The notes below the pieces were generated by a model, which was not told the DNA's origin, did no database searches, and was given only the letters and a program-made list of their open reading frames with translations. From contig NZ_VJOY01000011.1 of NCBI RefSeq assembly GCF_007109405.1, forward strand, positions 62,001 to 126,000: DNA of 64,000 bases, written 5' to 3'. Shown in pieces: positions 48,515 through 57,809 of this stretch (position 1 is the stretch's first letter; each line of letters starts with the position of its first letter). A program made the translations under genes and the position numbers. The DNA is from Pseudomonas mangiferae. GTDB lineage: Bacteria; Pseudomonadota; Gammaproteobacteria; Pseudomonadales; Pseudomonadaceae.

Positions 48515-49576
48515 ATGTCCAGCGCGAGCCTGCCGCCCCGCGGCCGTGGCACCGGCAGCAACCCCTACAACCGCTTCGCCCCGACCCGCTCGGTGCCCAG
48601 CGACGACGGCTGGTACGAAGAGGCCCCGCTGCCCTGCGTCACCGAGGTGCGGGTCGAGACCGCCAAGAGCATCATCAGCCGCAACCAGTCTCCGGACCTG
48701 CCCTTCGATCGCTCGATCAACCCCTACCGGGGCTGCGAGCACGGCTGCATCTACTGCTACGCGCGCCCCAGCCATGCCTACTGGGACCTTTCCCCGGGGC
48801 TGGACTTCGAGACCCGGCTGATCGCCAAGACCAATGCCGCGGCGCTGCTGGAGCAGGAACTGTCCAAGCCCGGCTACGTCTGCGCCCCCATCAACCTGGG
48901 CGCCAACACCGACCCCTACCAGCCCATCGAGCGGGACCAGCAACTGACCCGGCGCTGCCTGGAGGTGCTGCTGCGCTACCGCCACCCGGTGACCCTGGTG
49001 ACCAAGGGCTCGCTGATCCTGCGCGACCTGGACCTCATCAGCGAACTGGCGGAGCAGCGGCTGGTGGCGGTGATGATCAGCCTCACCAGCCTCGACGACG
49101 AACTCAAGCGCATCCTCGAGCCGCGCGCCGCGGCCCCGAGCGCGCGGCTGCGGGCGATCCGCGTGCTGCGGGGCGCCGGGGTACCGGTGGGGGTGCTCTG
49201 CGCGCCGATCATCCCCATGGTCAACGACCGCGAGCTGGAGCATCTGCTGGAGGCCGCCCGGGATGCCGGCGCCCAGTCCGCCGCCTACATGCTGCTGCGC
49301 CTGCCGCGGGAAGTGGCGCCGCTGTTCGAGGAATGGCTGGCCGCCCACTACCCGCAGCGCGCCGAGCACGTCATGAGCCTGATCCGCCAGTGCCGCGGCG
49401 GCGAGGTCTACGACAGCCGCTTCGGCCACCGCATGCGCGGCCAGGGGCCGTTCGCCGAGCTGCTGGCCCAGCGCTTCGCCGTGGCCCTCCGGCGCCTGGG
49501 CCTGAACCGTCGCGGCGACTTCGGCCTGGACTGCAGCCGCTTCGCCCCGCCCGGCGGCCAGCTGTCCCTGCTCTAG
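48515..49576 (+). CDS. PA0069-type radical SAM protein related to spore photoproduct lyase
   Basis: A 353 aa radical SAM enzyme. The [4Fe-4S] motif is CEHGCIYCYARP (CxxxCxxC) near residue 80, preceded by SINPYRGCEHG. APINLGANTDPYQPIERD and LVTKGSLILRDLDLI match the Rv2578c/SplB-like group of PA0069-family proteins. A LexA box sits just upstream, implying SOS induction and a possible DNA-damage role; the chemistry is unknown. An open frame extends 20 codons upstream through the LexA box, but this ATG is better placed. Confidence 0.9.
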   Translation: MSSASLPPRGRGTGSNPYNRFAPTRSVPSDDGWYEEAPLPCVTEVRVETAKSIISRNQSPDLPFDRSINPYRGCEHGCIYCYARPSHAYWDLSPGLDFETRLIAKTNAAALLEQELSKPGYVCAPINLGANTDPYQPIERDQQLTRRCLEVLLRYRHPVTLVTKGSLILRDLDLISELAEQRLVAVMISLTSLDDELKRILEPRAAAPSARLRAIRVLRGAGVPVGVLCAPIIPMVNDRELEHLLEAARDAGAQSAAYMLLRLPREVAPLFEEWLAAHYPQRAEHVMSLIRQCRGGEVYDSRFGHRMRGQGPFAELLAQRFAVALRRLGLNRRGDFGLDCSRFAPPGGQLSLL

Positions 49577-50043
49577 GGGTGTGTCTGGCCGTTATCCGGA
49601 AATCGTCAGGACACGCTGCGCTTGGAAAAAGCCGCGTTCTCGCCCCGCCCCGGCAGCACGCTCCGGCATCGGCTGGCGAGCGGGGCCATCGGCCAGGAGC
49701 CGACGTCTCGATTGCACCCGGTCCCGCCCGGGCGGCGCCCCGCCCCGATTCGCCGCCCGGGCGCAGGCGACGGACGCGGTGGGCAAGGTGCGCGGGGGCT
49801 GGCATGCTGACAGGCCGCACGGCCCATGAACCGACTCGCCCGCGCGGGCGTCCGACACATGCGGAAAAACCTCGAGGCCCGTGCCAGAGCGGTCCGTTCA
49901 GCTTCGCTTAAGCTTGCCGCCGTAGGGTGACCCGGTAGCGAGCCAGCCGGCCCGGCGTTTCGCCGATGCCGCAAGAGGGCTCGTGGACGCGCTAGCGACA
50001 TGGGACTGTTTCTTCCGCCAGCAACGAAACCAGAGGTAGGGAT
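49577..50043. other. Gene-free gap between the radical SAM and carbonic anhydrase genes
   Basis: 467 bp without a recognisable gene or repeat array. In PAO1 (from memory) the corresponding interval between PA0069 and PA0102 contains the H1 type VI secretion locus. Here it is only this short gap. CGCTTAAGCTTGCCGCC near 49906 may be part of the carbonic anhydrase promoter region. Confidence 0.35.
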
Positions 50044-50763
50044 ATGAGCGACAACGACCCGAGTGCGGCGCCCGCGGAGACGGAGAACGCCGAGACAGCG
50101 CTGCAACGCATCGTCGAAGGCTTCCTGCGCTTTCGCCACGAGGTGTTTCCCCAGCAGGAAGAGCTGTTCAAGAAACTCGCCACCGCCCAGCAACCCCGGG
50201 CGATGTTCATCACCTGCGCGGACTCGCGCATCGTGCCCGAGCTGATCACCCAGAGCTCCCCCGGCGACCTGTTCGTCACCCGCAACGTCGGCAACGTGGT
50301 GCCGCCCTACGGGCAGATGAACGGTGGCGTCTCCACCGCCATCGAGTTCGCTGTGCTGGCCCTCGGGGTGCAGCACATCATCATCTGCGGGCATTCCGAC
50401 TGCGGCGCCATGAAGGCGGTGCTCAACCCCGAGACCCTGGAGCGCATGCCCACGGTCAAGGCCTGGCTGCGCCATGCCGAGGTGGCCCGCACGGTGGTGG
50501 CGGACAACTGCACCTGCGCCGGGCACGAAGTCCTCGGCGTGCTCACCGAGGAGAACGTGGTCGCCCAGCTCGACCACCTGCGCACCCACCCGTCGGTGGC
50601 CTCGCGCCTGGCCAGCGGCCAGCTGTTCATCCACGGCTGGGTCTACGACATCGAGACCAGCGCCATCCGCGCCTACGACGCCGAACGCGGGCAGTTCCTT
50701 CCCCTCGACGGCGAAGGCCCCGTGCCGATGGCTACGCCCAAGGCCCGCTACAGCGGGTCCTGA
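50044..50763 (+). CDS. Beta-class carbonic anhydrase
   Basis: Interconverts CO2 and bicarbonate. The 239 aa protein has zinc ligands in ITCADSRIVPELI (Cys, with the Asp-Arg dyad) and CGHSDCGAMKAV (His, Cys), and the RNVGNVVPPYG strand. It lies upstream of a SulP transporter, a frequent pair that may supply bicarbonate. The start ATG has GGTAGGGAT 3-10 bases upstream. Confidence 0.95.
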   Translation: MSDNDPSAAPAETENAETALQRIVEGFLRFRHEVFPQQEELFKKLATAQQPRAMFITCADSRIVPELITQSSPGDLFVTRNVGNVVPPYGQMNGGVSTAIEFAVLALGVQHIIICGHSDCGAMKAVLNPETLERMPTVKAWLRHAEVARTVVADNCTCAGHEVLGVLTEENVVAQLDHLRTHPSVASRLASGQLFIHGWVYDIETSAIRAYDAERGQFLPLDGEGPVPMATPKARYSGS

Positions 50764-50894
50764 GGCACTTCCCAACGCCCGCTGACGTCACGCCGGGCCG
50801 GACAACACGCCCACCGCTTACGCCTGCCCGATACCGCGCCCTCGCGCGCGGTGTCGCCATCCGTCATGTGCCGAAAACGTGCAGGAGCCCCATC

Positions 50895-52433
50895 ATGCTC
50901 GACTCACTCAAGACAACCCTGCCTCGCGACGCTCTGGCGTCCGTGGTGGTCTTCCTCGTCGCCCTGCCCCTTTGCATGGGCATCGCCATCGCCTCCGGCA
51001 TGCCGCCGGCCAAGGGCCTGGTCACCGGCATCGTCGGCGGCCTGGTGGTGGGCTGGCTGGCCGGCTCGCCGCTGCAGGTCAGCGGGCCGGCCGCCGGCCT
51101 GGCGGTGCTGGTCTTCGAACTGGTGCGCACCCACGGCATCGCGCTGCTCGGGCCGATCCTGGTGCTGGCCGGCCTGCTGCAACTGATCGCCGGGCGCCTG
51201 CGCCTGGGGTGCTGGTTCCGGGTCACCGCGCCAGCGGTGGTCTACGGCATGCTTGCCGGCATCGGCGTGCTGATCGTGCTGTCCCAGGTCCACGTGATGC
51301 TGGACGCCCAGCCCCAGGCCTCCGGCCTGGCCAACCTGCTGGCGTTCCCCGGCGCCCTGGGCGAGGCCCTGCCGGTGCTGGGCGGCGGCCTCGGCCTGGA
51401 CGCCGCGCTGCTGGGCCTGGGCACCATCGCGCTGATGGTGGCCTGGGAGCGCCTGCGCCCAACGCGCCTGCGCTTCCTGCCGGGGGCGCTGATCGGCGTC
51501 ACCCTGGCCACCGCGGCGAGCCTCTGGCTGGGGCTGGAGGTGAACCGGGTGGAGGTGCCGGCGACCCTCGCCGACGCCATCGACTGGCTGCGCCCGGCCG
51601 ACCTGCTAGCCCTGGCCGACCCGACGCTGCTGGTGGCGGCCCTGGCCATGGCCTTCATCGCCAGCGCCGAGACCCTGCTCTCGGCCGCCGCGGTGGACCG
51701 CATGCAAGCGGGCCCGCGCTCCGACCTGGACCGCGAGCTGACCGCCCAGGGCGTCGGCAACCTGCTCTGCGGGGTACTGGGGGCGCTGCCCATGACCGGG
51801 GTGATCGTGCGCAGCTCGGCCAACGTCCAGGCCGGCGCCCGCACGCGGCTGTCCACCGTCTTCCACGGCGCCTGGCTGCTGGCCTTCGTCATGCTGCTGC
51901 CGGGGGTGCTGCAGAGCATTCCGGTCGCCAGCCTGGCCGGGGTGCTGGTCTACACCGGCATCAAGCTGGTGGACCTCAAGGCCCTGCGCGGCCTGGGCCG
52001 CTACGGACGCATGCCGATGGTGATCTACGCCGCCACCGCCCTGGTGATCGTCTGCACCGACCTGCTCACCGGGGTGCTGGTGGGCTTCGGCCTGACCCTG
52101 GCCAAGCTGGCCTGGAAGGCCTCGCGGCTGAAGGTCAGCCTGGTCTACCGGGATGCCCGGCGCGCCGAGCTGCGCCTGGTGGGCGCCGCCACCTTCCTCA
52201 AGGTGCCGCTGCTGGCCCGGGTGCTGGAATCGGTGCGCCCTGGCACCGAGCTCCACGTGCCGCTGGACCACCTGAGCTACATCGACCACGCCTGCATGGA
52301 GCTGCTGGAGGACTGGAGCCGTGCGGCGGCGGCCAGCGGTTCGCGGCTGGTGATCGAGCCGCGGGCGCTCAAGCGGCGCCTGGAAGGGCGGTTGCGCGGG
52401 GCCAGCGCGGTGGGCTCGGCCAAGGCCGCCTGA
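50895..52433 (+). CDS. SulP-family anion (bicarbonate/sulfate) transporter
   Basis: A 512 aa inner-membrane transporter. SulP core features: GIAIASGMPPAKGLVTGIVG and GSPLQVSGPAAGLAVLVFEL near the N-terminus, a region of about 12-14 membrane helices, and a short C-terminal STAS domain (HVPLDHLSYIDHACMELLED). With the beta-carbonic anhydrase gene 131 bases upstream, bicarbonate is a likely substrate, though sulfate cannot be excluded. GCAGGAG precedes the ATG. Confidence 0.9.
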   Translation: MLDSLKTTLPRDALASVVVFLVALPLCMGIAIASGMPPAKGLVTGIVGGLVVGWLAGSPLQVSGPAAGLAVLVFELVRTHGIALLGPILVLAGLLQLIAGRLRLGCWFRVTAPAVVYGMLAGIGVLIVLSQVHVMLDAQPQASGLANLLAFPGALGEALPVLGGGLGLDAALLGLGTIALMVAWERLRPTRLRFLPGALIGVTLATAASLWLGLEVNRVEVPATLADAIDWLRPADLLALADPTLLVAALAMAFIASAETLLSAAAVDRMQAGPRSDLDRELTAQGVGNLLCGVLGALPMTGVIVRSSANVQAGARTRLSTVFHGAWLLAFVMLLPGVLQSIPVASLAGVLVYTGIKLVDLKALRGLGRYGRMPMVIYAATALVIVCTDLLTGVLVGFGLTLAKLAWKASRLKVSLVYRDARRAELRLVGAATFLKVPLLARVLESVRPGTELHVPLDHLSYIDHACMELLEDWSRAAAASGSRLVIEPRALKRRLEGRLRGASAVGSAKAA

Positions 52434-52451
52434 CGCGACGGCGCGGCGGCC

Positions 52452-53102
52452 TCAGGTCGGCGCGCCGTCCAGCTGCAGGTCCACCCCGAGGCGTCGGGAC
52501 AGGCATGGCCAGCGCCGCCAGGCCGACTCGGTGGACGGGTCGTCCAGGCGCGCGCGGTAGCTGCGCACCGACTCCTGGGCGAAGGCGCGCTCGTCCAGAA
52601 ACCCGTCCACCGCGTGGTGCACCGCTTCGTCCAGGCGGTTGGCGAACGGTTCGCCGATCAGCTGGTGGGCCACCAGGTTGGCCACGGTGGTGTCCAGGGG
52701 GATCAACGGGCGGCCGAGGTGGGCGATGTAGCGGTCGTTCACTTCCTCCACCAGGCGGTGGGCCAGGTAGGCCTCGTCCAGCAGCCCGTCGAGGCCATCG
52801 TGGCCTTCCATCAGCGCCGGCGGCTGCAGGAAGAACTGTTCCGCCACCTTCAGCACCGGTTTCACCTGGTCCTCGATGCCGGCTTCCCGGGCCACCTCGG
52901 CGGCCGCGTCCAGCAGCTCCGGCACCTCGTCCAGGTAGGCGGCGACGAAGGCGGCCAGGGCGCCCCGCGGGTCGGCCTGGGGCAGGCGGATGGCGGGGTG
53001 CAGGTGGTCGAGGCGGGCATCGAGCAGGCGCGCCAGGTGGCCGGTGGCGGCTTCGTGGCGATGGGCCTGCTGGATCAGCGCGCGCAGGGCGGCAGTGTTC
53101 AT
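52452..53102 (-). CDS. Conserved hypothetical helical protein (PA0104-like)
   Basis: A 216 aa protein with no signal peptide or membrane segment, mostly predicted alpha-helical and acidic (LAAFVAAYLDEVPELLDAAA, EEVNDRYIAHLGRPLIPLDT). I recognise no catalytic motif. Its place between the SulP and coxB genes matches PAO1 synteny (from memory). It converges with the SulP gene and is divergent from coxB. Function unknown. Confidence 0.7.
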   Translation of the reverse strand: MNTAALRALIQQAHRHEAATGHLARLLDARLDHLHPAIRLPQADPRGALAAFVAAYLDEVPELLDAAAEVAREAGIEDQVKPVLKVAEQFFLQPPALMEGHDGLDGLLDEAYLAHRLVEEVNDRYIAHLGRPLIPLDTTVANLVAHQLIGEPFANRLDEAVHHAVDGFLDERAFAQESVRSYRARLDDPSTESAWRRWPCLSRRLGVDLQLDGAPT

Positions 53103-53389
53103 GGGGACTCCTGTAGCGAAGGTCGTGGGGCGGGGAACGGTCGGCCTCTACCTGGCGTACGACGGCGGCCGACCGGCGCGGCGTCACCGCCGGCTACGGA
53201 AAGCCGACGGTCGACGCCGACCGTCACAGACGTTAGCCGCTACCGCGCACCGCCTAAGACCGCTTCGGCATAAACCATTCTTGATTATTCGCGAAGGGCA
53301 TAACCAACGACCGTCCATCGGCCTGCAGCCCTTGTGCCATGGGCTCCCGGCACGTCGGCGGGTCGCGCCGGGGCGTCGTTCATCTCGCG
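53103..53389. other. Upstream part of the PA0104-like / coxB gap
   Basis: Part of a 455-bp gene-free gap. AT-richer segments (about 53265-53310, CATTCTTGATTATTCGCGAAG) might hold the leftward promoter. Nothing else was recognised. Confidence 0.3.
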
Positions 53390-53417
53390 TTGTCAGCCTG
53401 GGGACCCTGGCTATACT
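53390..53417 (+). promoter_or_regulatory. Promoter of the cox operon, RpoS-like
   Basis: TTGTCA (53390-53395), a 16-bp spacer, then TATACT (53412-53417) preceded by C, giving CTATACT, the preferred extended -10 of sigma-38. It lies about 140 bases before coxB. Stationary-phase, RpoS-dependent expression of the aa3-type oxidase has been reported in P. aeruginosa, which would agree. Confidence 0.6.
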
Positions 53418-53557
53418 CGGTCTCGAAAGGCGTTACCTGATGAGTCCGACTGCGCGTTCGACCGAGCGTCCGGCCGTTGAAGTCAGCCGTATCGACAGCC
53501 GCTCCCTTGGCCGCAGGCACAGCCGGCGGGATAACAAGAACGATAAGGGGAACCGCG

Positions 53558-54685
53558 ATGACGCGTCATCCAAGCGCATGGATGAGCTTCCTGCTGTGGC
53601 TACCGTTCGAGACCGTGCAAGCGGCCTGGACGGTGAACATGGCGCCCGGCGCCACGGCCACCAGCCGTTCCGTCTTCGACCTGCACATGACCATCTTCTG
53701 GATCTGCGTCGCCATCGGCGTGGTGGTGTTCAGCGTGATGATCTGGTCGATGATCCTGCACCGCCGTTCCACCGGCCAGCAGCCCGCCCATTTCCACGAG
53801 CACACCCTGGTGGAGGTGGCCTGGACCGTGGTGCCCCTGGTGATCCTGGTGGTCATGGCGATCCCGGCGACCCGCACCCTGATCCAGATCTACGACCCCT
53901 CGGAGTCCGAGCTGGACGTGCAGGTCACCGGCTACCAGTGGAAGTGGCACTACAAGTACCTGGGCCAGGACGTGGAGTTCTTCAGCAACCTGGCCACGCC
54001 CATCGAGCAGATCCACAACCAGGCCGACAAGGACGACCACTACCTGCTGGAGGTCGACCAGCCCCTGGTGGTGCCGGTGGGCACCAAGGTGCGCTTCCTG
54101 ATCACCGCCACCGACGTCATCCACTCCTGGTGGGTGCCGGCCCTGGCGGTCAAGAAAGACGCCATTCCTGGCTTCATCAACGAATCCTGGACCCGCATCG
54201 ACAAGCCCGGTATCTACCGCGGCCAGTGCACCGAGCTGTGCGGCAAGGATCACGGCTTCATGCCGGTGGTGGTGGAGGCCAAGAGCAAGGAGGACTTCGC
54301 CGCCTGGCTCGCCGACAAGAAGGCCGAGGTGGCCAAGCTCAAGGAGCTGACCGACAAGGAATGGACCCGCGAGGAGCTGGTGGCCCGGGGCGACAAGGTC
54401 TACCACACCACCTGCGCCGCCTGTCACCAGCCCGAGGGCCAGGGCCTGCCGCCGATGTTCCCGGCGCTCAAGGGCTCGAAGATCGTCACCGGGCCGAAGG
54501 AGAAGCACCTGTCCACGGTGTTCCACGGCGTGCCGGGCACCGCCATGGCGGCCTTCGGCAAGCAACTCTCGGAGGTCGACCTGGCCGCCGTCATCACCTA
54601 CGAGCGCAACGCCTGGGGCAACAACGACGGCGACATGGTCACCCCGAAGGACGTGCTGGCCCTGAAGCAGGCCGAGGAGAAATGA
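53558..54685 (+). CDS. coxB: Cytochrome c oxidase subunit II, with fused cytochrome c domain
   Basis: A 375 aa caa3-type subunit II. A signal/first hydrophobic segment and two membrane helices are followed by the CuA cupredoxin domain with WKWHYKYLG, VIHSWWVPALAVK and the CuA ligands CTELCGKDHGFM. A C-terminal cytochrome c domain carries CAACHQPEGQG and the axial Met likely in GTAMAAFG. The start MTRHPSAWMSF has AAGGGG upstream. First gene of the oxidase operon; coxA starts 2 bases after its stop. Confidence 0.97.
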   Translation: MTRHPSAWMSFLLWLPFETVQAAWTVNMAPGATATSRSVFDLHMTIFWICVAIGVVVFSVMIWSMILHRRSTGQQPAHFHEHTLVEVAWTVVPLVILVVMAIPATRTLIQIYDPSESELDVQVTGYQWKWHYKYLGQDVEFFSNLATPIEQIHNQADKDDHYLLEVDQPLVVPVGTKVRFLITATDVIHSWWVPALAVKKDAIPGFINESWTRIDKPGIYRGQCTELCGKDHGFMPVVVEAKSKEDFAAWLADKKAEVAKLKELTDKEWTREELVARGDKVYHTTCAACHQPEGQGLPPMFPALKGSKIVTGPKEKHLSTVFHGVPGTAMAAFGKQLSEVDLAAVITYERNAWGNNDGDMVTPKDVLALKQAEEK

Positions 54686-54686
54686 C

Positions 54687-56300
54687 ATGAGCGCAGTGAT
54701 CGAACCGGGCCACACCGAAGCCGCTCATGACCACGCCCACGGCCCGGCCCGCGGGCTGTCGCGCTGGCTGCTGACCACCAACCACAAGGACATCGGCACC
54801 CTCTACCTGTGGTTCAGCTTCTGCATGTTCCTGCTGGGCGGCAGCATGGCCATGGTGATCCGCGCCGAGCTGTTCCAGCCGGGGCTGCAGATCGTCGAGC
54901 CGGCATTCTTCAACCAGATGACCACCATGCACGGGCTGGTGATGGTGTTCGGCGCGGTGATGCCGGCCTTCGTCGGCCTGGCCAACTGGATGATCCCGCT
55001 GATGATCGGCGCGCCGGACATGGCCCTGCCGCGGATGAACAACTTCAGCTTCTGGCTGCTGCCGGCGGCCTTCGGCCTGCTGGTGAGCACCCTGTTCACC
55101 GCCGGCGGCGGGCCCAACTTCGGCTGGACCTTCTACGCGCCGCTGTCCACTACCTACGCGCCGGAGAGCGTCACCTACTTCATCTTTGCCATCCACCTGA
55201 TGGGCATCAGCTCCATCATGGGCGCGATCAACGTGGTCGCCACGGTGCTGAACCTGCGGGCGCCGGGCATGACCCTGATGAAGATGCCACTGTTCTGCTG
55301 GACCTGGCTGATCACCGCGTTCCTGCTGATCGCGGTGATGCCGGTGCTGGCCGGGGTGGTGACCATGATGCTGATGGACATCCACTTCGGCACCAGCTTC
55401 TTCAACGCGGCGGGCGGCGGCGACCCGGTGCTGTTCCAGCACGTGTTCTGGTTCTTCGGCCACCCGGAGGTGTACATCATGATCCTGCCGGCCTTCGGCG
55501 CGGTCAGCTCGATCATCCCCACCTTCTCCCGCAAGCCGCTGTTCGGCTACACCTCCATGGTCTACGCCACGGCCAGCATCGCCTTCCTGTCGTTCATCGT
55601 CTGGGCCCACCACATGTTCGTGGTGGGGGTGCCCTTGGTGGGCGAGCTGTTCTTCATGTACGCCACCATGCTGATCGCGGTGCCCACCGGGGTGAAGGTG
55701 TTCAACTGGGTGTCCACCATGTGGCAGGGCTCGCTCACCTTCGAGACGCCCATGCTGTTCGCCGTGGCGTTCGTCATCCTGTTCACCATCGGCGGTTTCT
55801 CCGGGCTGATGCTGGCCATCGCCCCGGCGGACTTCCAGTACCACGACACCTATTTCGTGGTGGCGCACTTCCACTACGTGCTGGTGCCCGGGGCGATCTT
55901 CGGGATCTTCGCCTCGGCCTACTACTGGCTACCCAAGTGGACCGGCCACATGTACGACGAGACCCTCGGCCGCCTGCACTTCTGGCTGTCCTTCGTCGGC
56001 ATGAACGTGGCGTTCTTCCCCATGCACTTCGTCGGCCTCGCCGGCATGCCGCGGCGCATCCCCGACTACAACCTGCAGTTCGCCGACTTCAACATGGTGT
56101 CGTCCATCGGCGCCTTCACCTTCGGCGCCACCCAGCTGCTGTTCCTGTTCATCGTCATCAAGTGCATCCGCGGCGGGCGGCCGGCGCCGGCCAAGCCCTG
56201 GGACGGCGCCCACGGCCTGGAATGGACGGTGCCCTCGCCGGCGCCCTACCACACCTTCAGCACCCCGCCGGAACTGCCGGTGGAGGAGCGCCAGCCGTGA
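54687..56300 (+). CDS. coxA: Cytochrome c oxidase subunit I
   Basis: A 537 aa, 12-helix catalytic subunit with heme a, heme a3 and CuB. Heme a and a3/CuB ligands lie in MTTMHGLVMVFG, WFFGHPEVYIMILPAFG (CuB His and cross-linked Tyr), WAHHMFVVG and VVAHFHYVL. It reduces O2 to water and pumps protons in the inner membrane. Confidence 0.98.
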   Translation: MSAVIEPGHTEAAHDHAHGPARGLSRWLLTTNHKDIGTLYLWFSFCMFLLGGSMAMVIRAELFQPGLQIVEPAFFNQMTTMHGLVMVFGAVMPAFVGLANWMIPLMIGAPDMALPRMNNFSFWLLPAAFGLLVSTLFTAGGGPNFGWTFYAPLSTTYAPESVTYFIFAIHLMGISSIMGAINVVATVLNLRAPGMTLMKMPLFCWTWLITAFLLIAVMPVLAGVVTMMLMDIHFGTSFFNAAGGGDPVLFQHVFWFFGHPEVYIMILPAFGAVSSIIPTFSRKPLFGYTSMVYATASIAFLSFIVWAHHMFVVGVPLVGELFFMYATMLIAVPTGVKVFNWVSTMWQGSLTFETPMLFAVAFVILFTIGGFSGLMLAIAPADFQYHDTYFVVAHFHYVLVPGAIFGIFASAYYWLPKWTGHMYDETLGRLHFWLSFVGMNVAFFPMHFVGLAGMPRRIPDYNLQFADFNMVSSIGAFTFGATQLLFLFIVIKCIRGGRPAPAKPWDGAHGLEWTVPSPAPYHTFSTPPELPVEERQP

Positions 56301-56334
56301 GCCGCGAGACGGTCCGGCGGGCAGGGAGGCAGCC

Positions 56335-56916
56335 ATGGAGCGCACCCTGAGCACCCCGCGGCTGATCCGCCGCCTGTTGCTGGCGGTGGTGGCCATGTTC
56401 GGCTTCGGCTTCGCCCTGGTGCCGATCTACGACGTGATGTGCAAGGCCCTGGGCATCAACGGCAAGACCGCCGGCTCGGCCTACGAAGGCCGCCAGCAGG
56501 TGGACGAGACGCGCCAGGTGCGGGTGCAGTTCCTCGCCACCAACGCCGCCGGCATGTCCTGGGACTTCCACCCCAAGGCCGACCAGCTGGAGGTGAGGCC
56601 CGGCGCCAGCAACGAGATGCTCTTCGTCGCCTACAACCCCACCGACCGGCCGATGACCGCCCAGGCCATCCCCAGCGTGGCGCCCGCCGAGGCGGCGGCC
56701 TACTTCCACAAGACCGAGTGCTTCTGCTTCAGCCAGCAGGTGCTGCAACCGGGCGAGCGCATCGAGATGCCGGTGCGCTTCATCGTCGACCGCGAACTGC
56801 CCGGCGACGTCTTCCACCTGACCCTGGCCTACACCCTGTTCGACGTCACCGCGCGGCACCCGCCGGTGGCCCAGGCGCCGCGGACCGGCGCGACCAAGGA
56901 GAACCCCAATGGCTAG
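56335..56916 (+). CDS. ctaG: Cytochrome c oxidase copper chaperone CtaG (Cox11)
   Basis: Delivers copper to the CuB site of subunit I. The 193 aa protein has one N-terminal membrane anchor (LLLAVVAMFGFGFALVPIYD) and a periplasmic Ig-like domain with the copper-binding CFCFSQQ motif. The gene lies between coxA and coxC and overlaps coxC by 8 bases. Confidence 0.96.
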   Translation: MERTLSTPRLIRRLLLAVVAMFGFGFALVPIYDVMCKALGINGKTAGSAYEGRQQVDETRQVRVQFLATNAAGMSWDFHPKADQLEVRPGASNEMLFVAYNPTDRPMTAQAIPSVAPAEAAAYFHKTECFCFSQQVLQPGERIEMPVRFIVDRELPGDVFHLTLAYTLFDVTARHPPVAQAPRTGATKENPNG

Positions 56917-57796
56917 CCACGAGCACTATTACGTCCCGGCCCAGAGCAAGTGGCCGATCGTCGCCACCCTCGGCCTGCTCATCACGGTGTACGGCCTGGG
57001 CACCTGGTTCAACGACCTGAAGGCGGCCCGCGAGGCCTCCCACGGGCCGCTGATCTTCTTCGTCGGCGCGCTGTTCATCGCCTACATGCTGTTCGGCTGG
57101 TTCGGTGCGGTGATCCGCGAGGGGCGCGCCGGCCTCTACAGCCCGCAGATGGACCGCTCGTTCCGCTGGGGCATGACCTGGTTTATCTTCTCCGAGGTGA
57201 TGTTCTTCGCCGCCTTCTTCGGTGCGCTGTTCTACATCCGCATGTGGTCCGGGCCCTGGCTGGGGGGCGAGGGCAGCAAGGGCGTGGCGCACATGCTCTG
57301 GCCGAACTTCCAGTACACCTGGCCACTGCTGCACACCCCGGACCCGAAGCTGTTCCCGCCGCCCAAGGCGGTGATCGACCCCTGGCACCTGCCGCTGCTG
57401 AACACCGTGCTGCTGGTGACCTCCAGCTTCACCGTGACCTTCGCCCACCACGCCCTGAAGCGCGGCGACCGGCGCAAGCTCAAGGCCTGGCTCGGCGCCA
57501 CGGTGCTGCTGGGGGCGTGCTTCCTGGCGCTGCAGGTCACCGAGTACGTGGAGGCGTACCACGAGCTGGGACTGACCCTCGGCTCGGGCATCTACGGCGC
57601 CACCTTCTTCATGCTCACCGGCTTCCACGGCGCCCACGTGACCATCGGCGCACTGATGCTGGGGATCATGCTGGTGCGCATCCAGCGCGGGCACTTCGAC
57701 GCCCACCAGCACTTCGGCTTCGAGGCGGCCAGCTGGTACTGGCACTTCGTCGACGTGGTGTGGGTCTGCCTGTTCGTCTTCGTCTATGTACTCTGA
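56909..57796 (+). CDS. coxC: Cytochrome c oxidase subunit III
   Basis: A 295 aa, seven-helix subunit (MASHEHYYVPAQSKWPIVAT; RWGMTWFIFSEVMFFAAFFG; GFHGAHVTIGALMLG; the C-terminal ASWYWHFVDVVWVCLFVFVY). It stabilises the catalytic core. Convergent with the short DUF2909 gene 13 bases later. Confidence 0.97.
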   Translation: MASHEHYYVPAQSKWPIVATLGLLITVYGLGTWFNDLKAAREASHGPLIFFVGALFIAYMLFGWFGAVIREGRAGLYSPQMDRSFRWGMTWFIFSEVMFFAAFFGALFYIRMWSGPWLGGEGSKGVAHMLWPNFQYTWPLLHTPDPKLFPPPKAVIDPWHLPLLNTVLLVTSSFTVTFAHHALKRGDRRKLKAWLGATVLLGACFLALQVTEYVEAYHELGLTLGSGIYGATFFMLTGFHGAHVTIGALMLGIMLVRIQRGHFDAHQHFGFEAASWYWHFVDVVWVCLFVFVYVL

Positions 57797-57809
57797 CCCG
57801 CGCCAGGCG

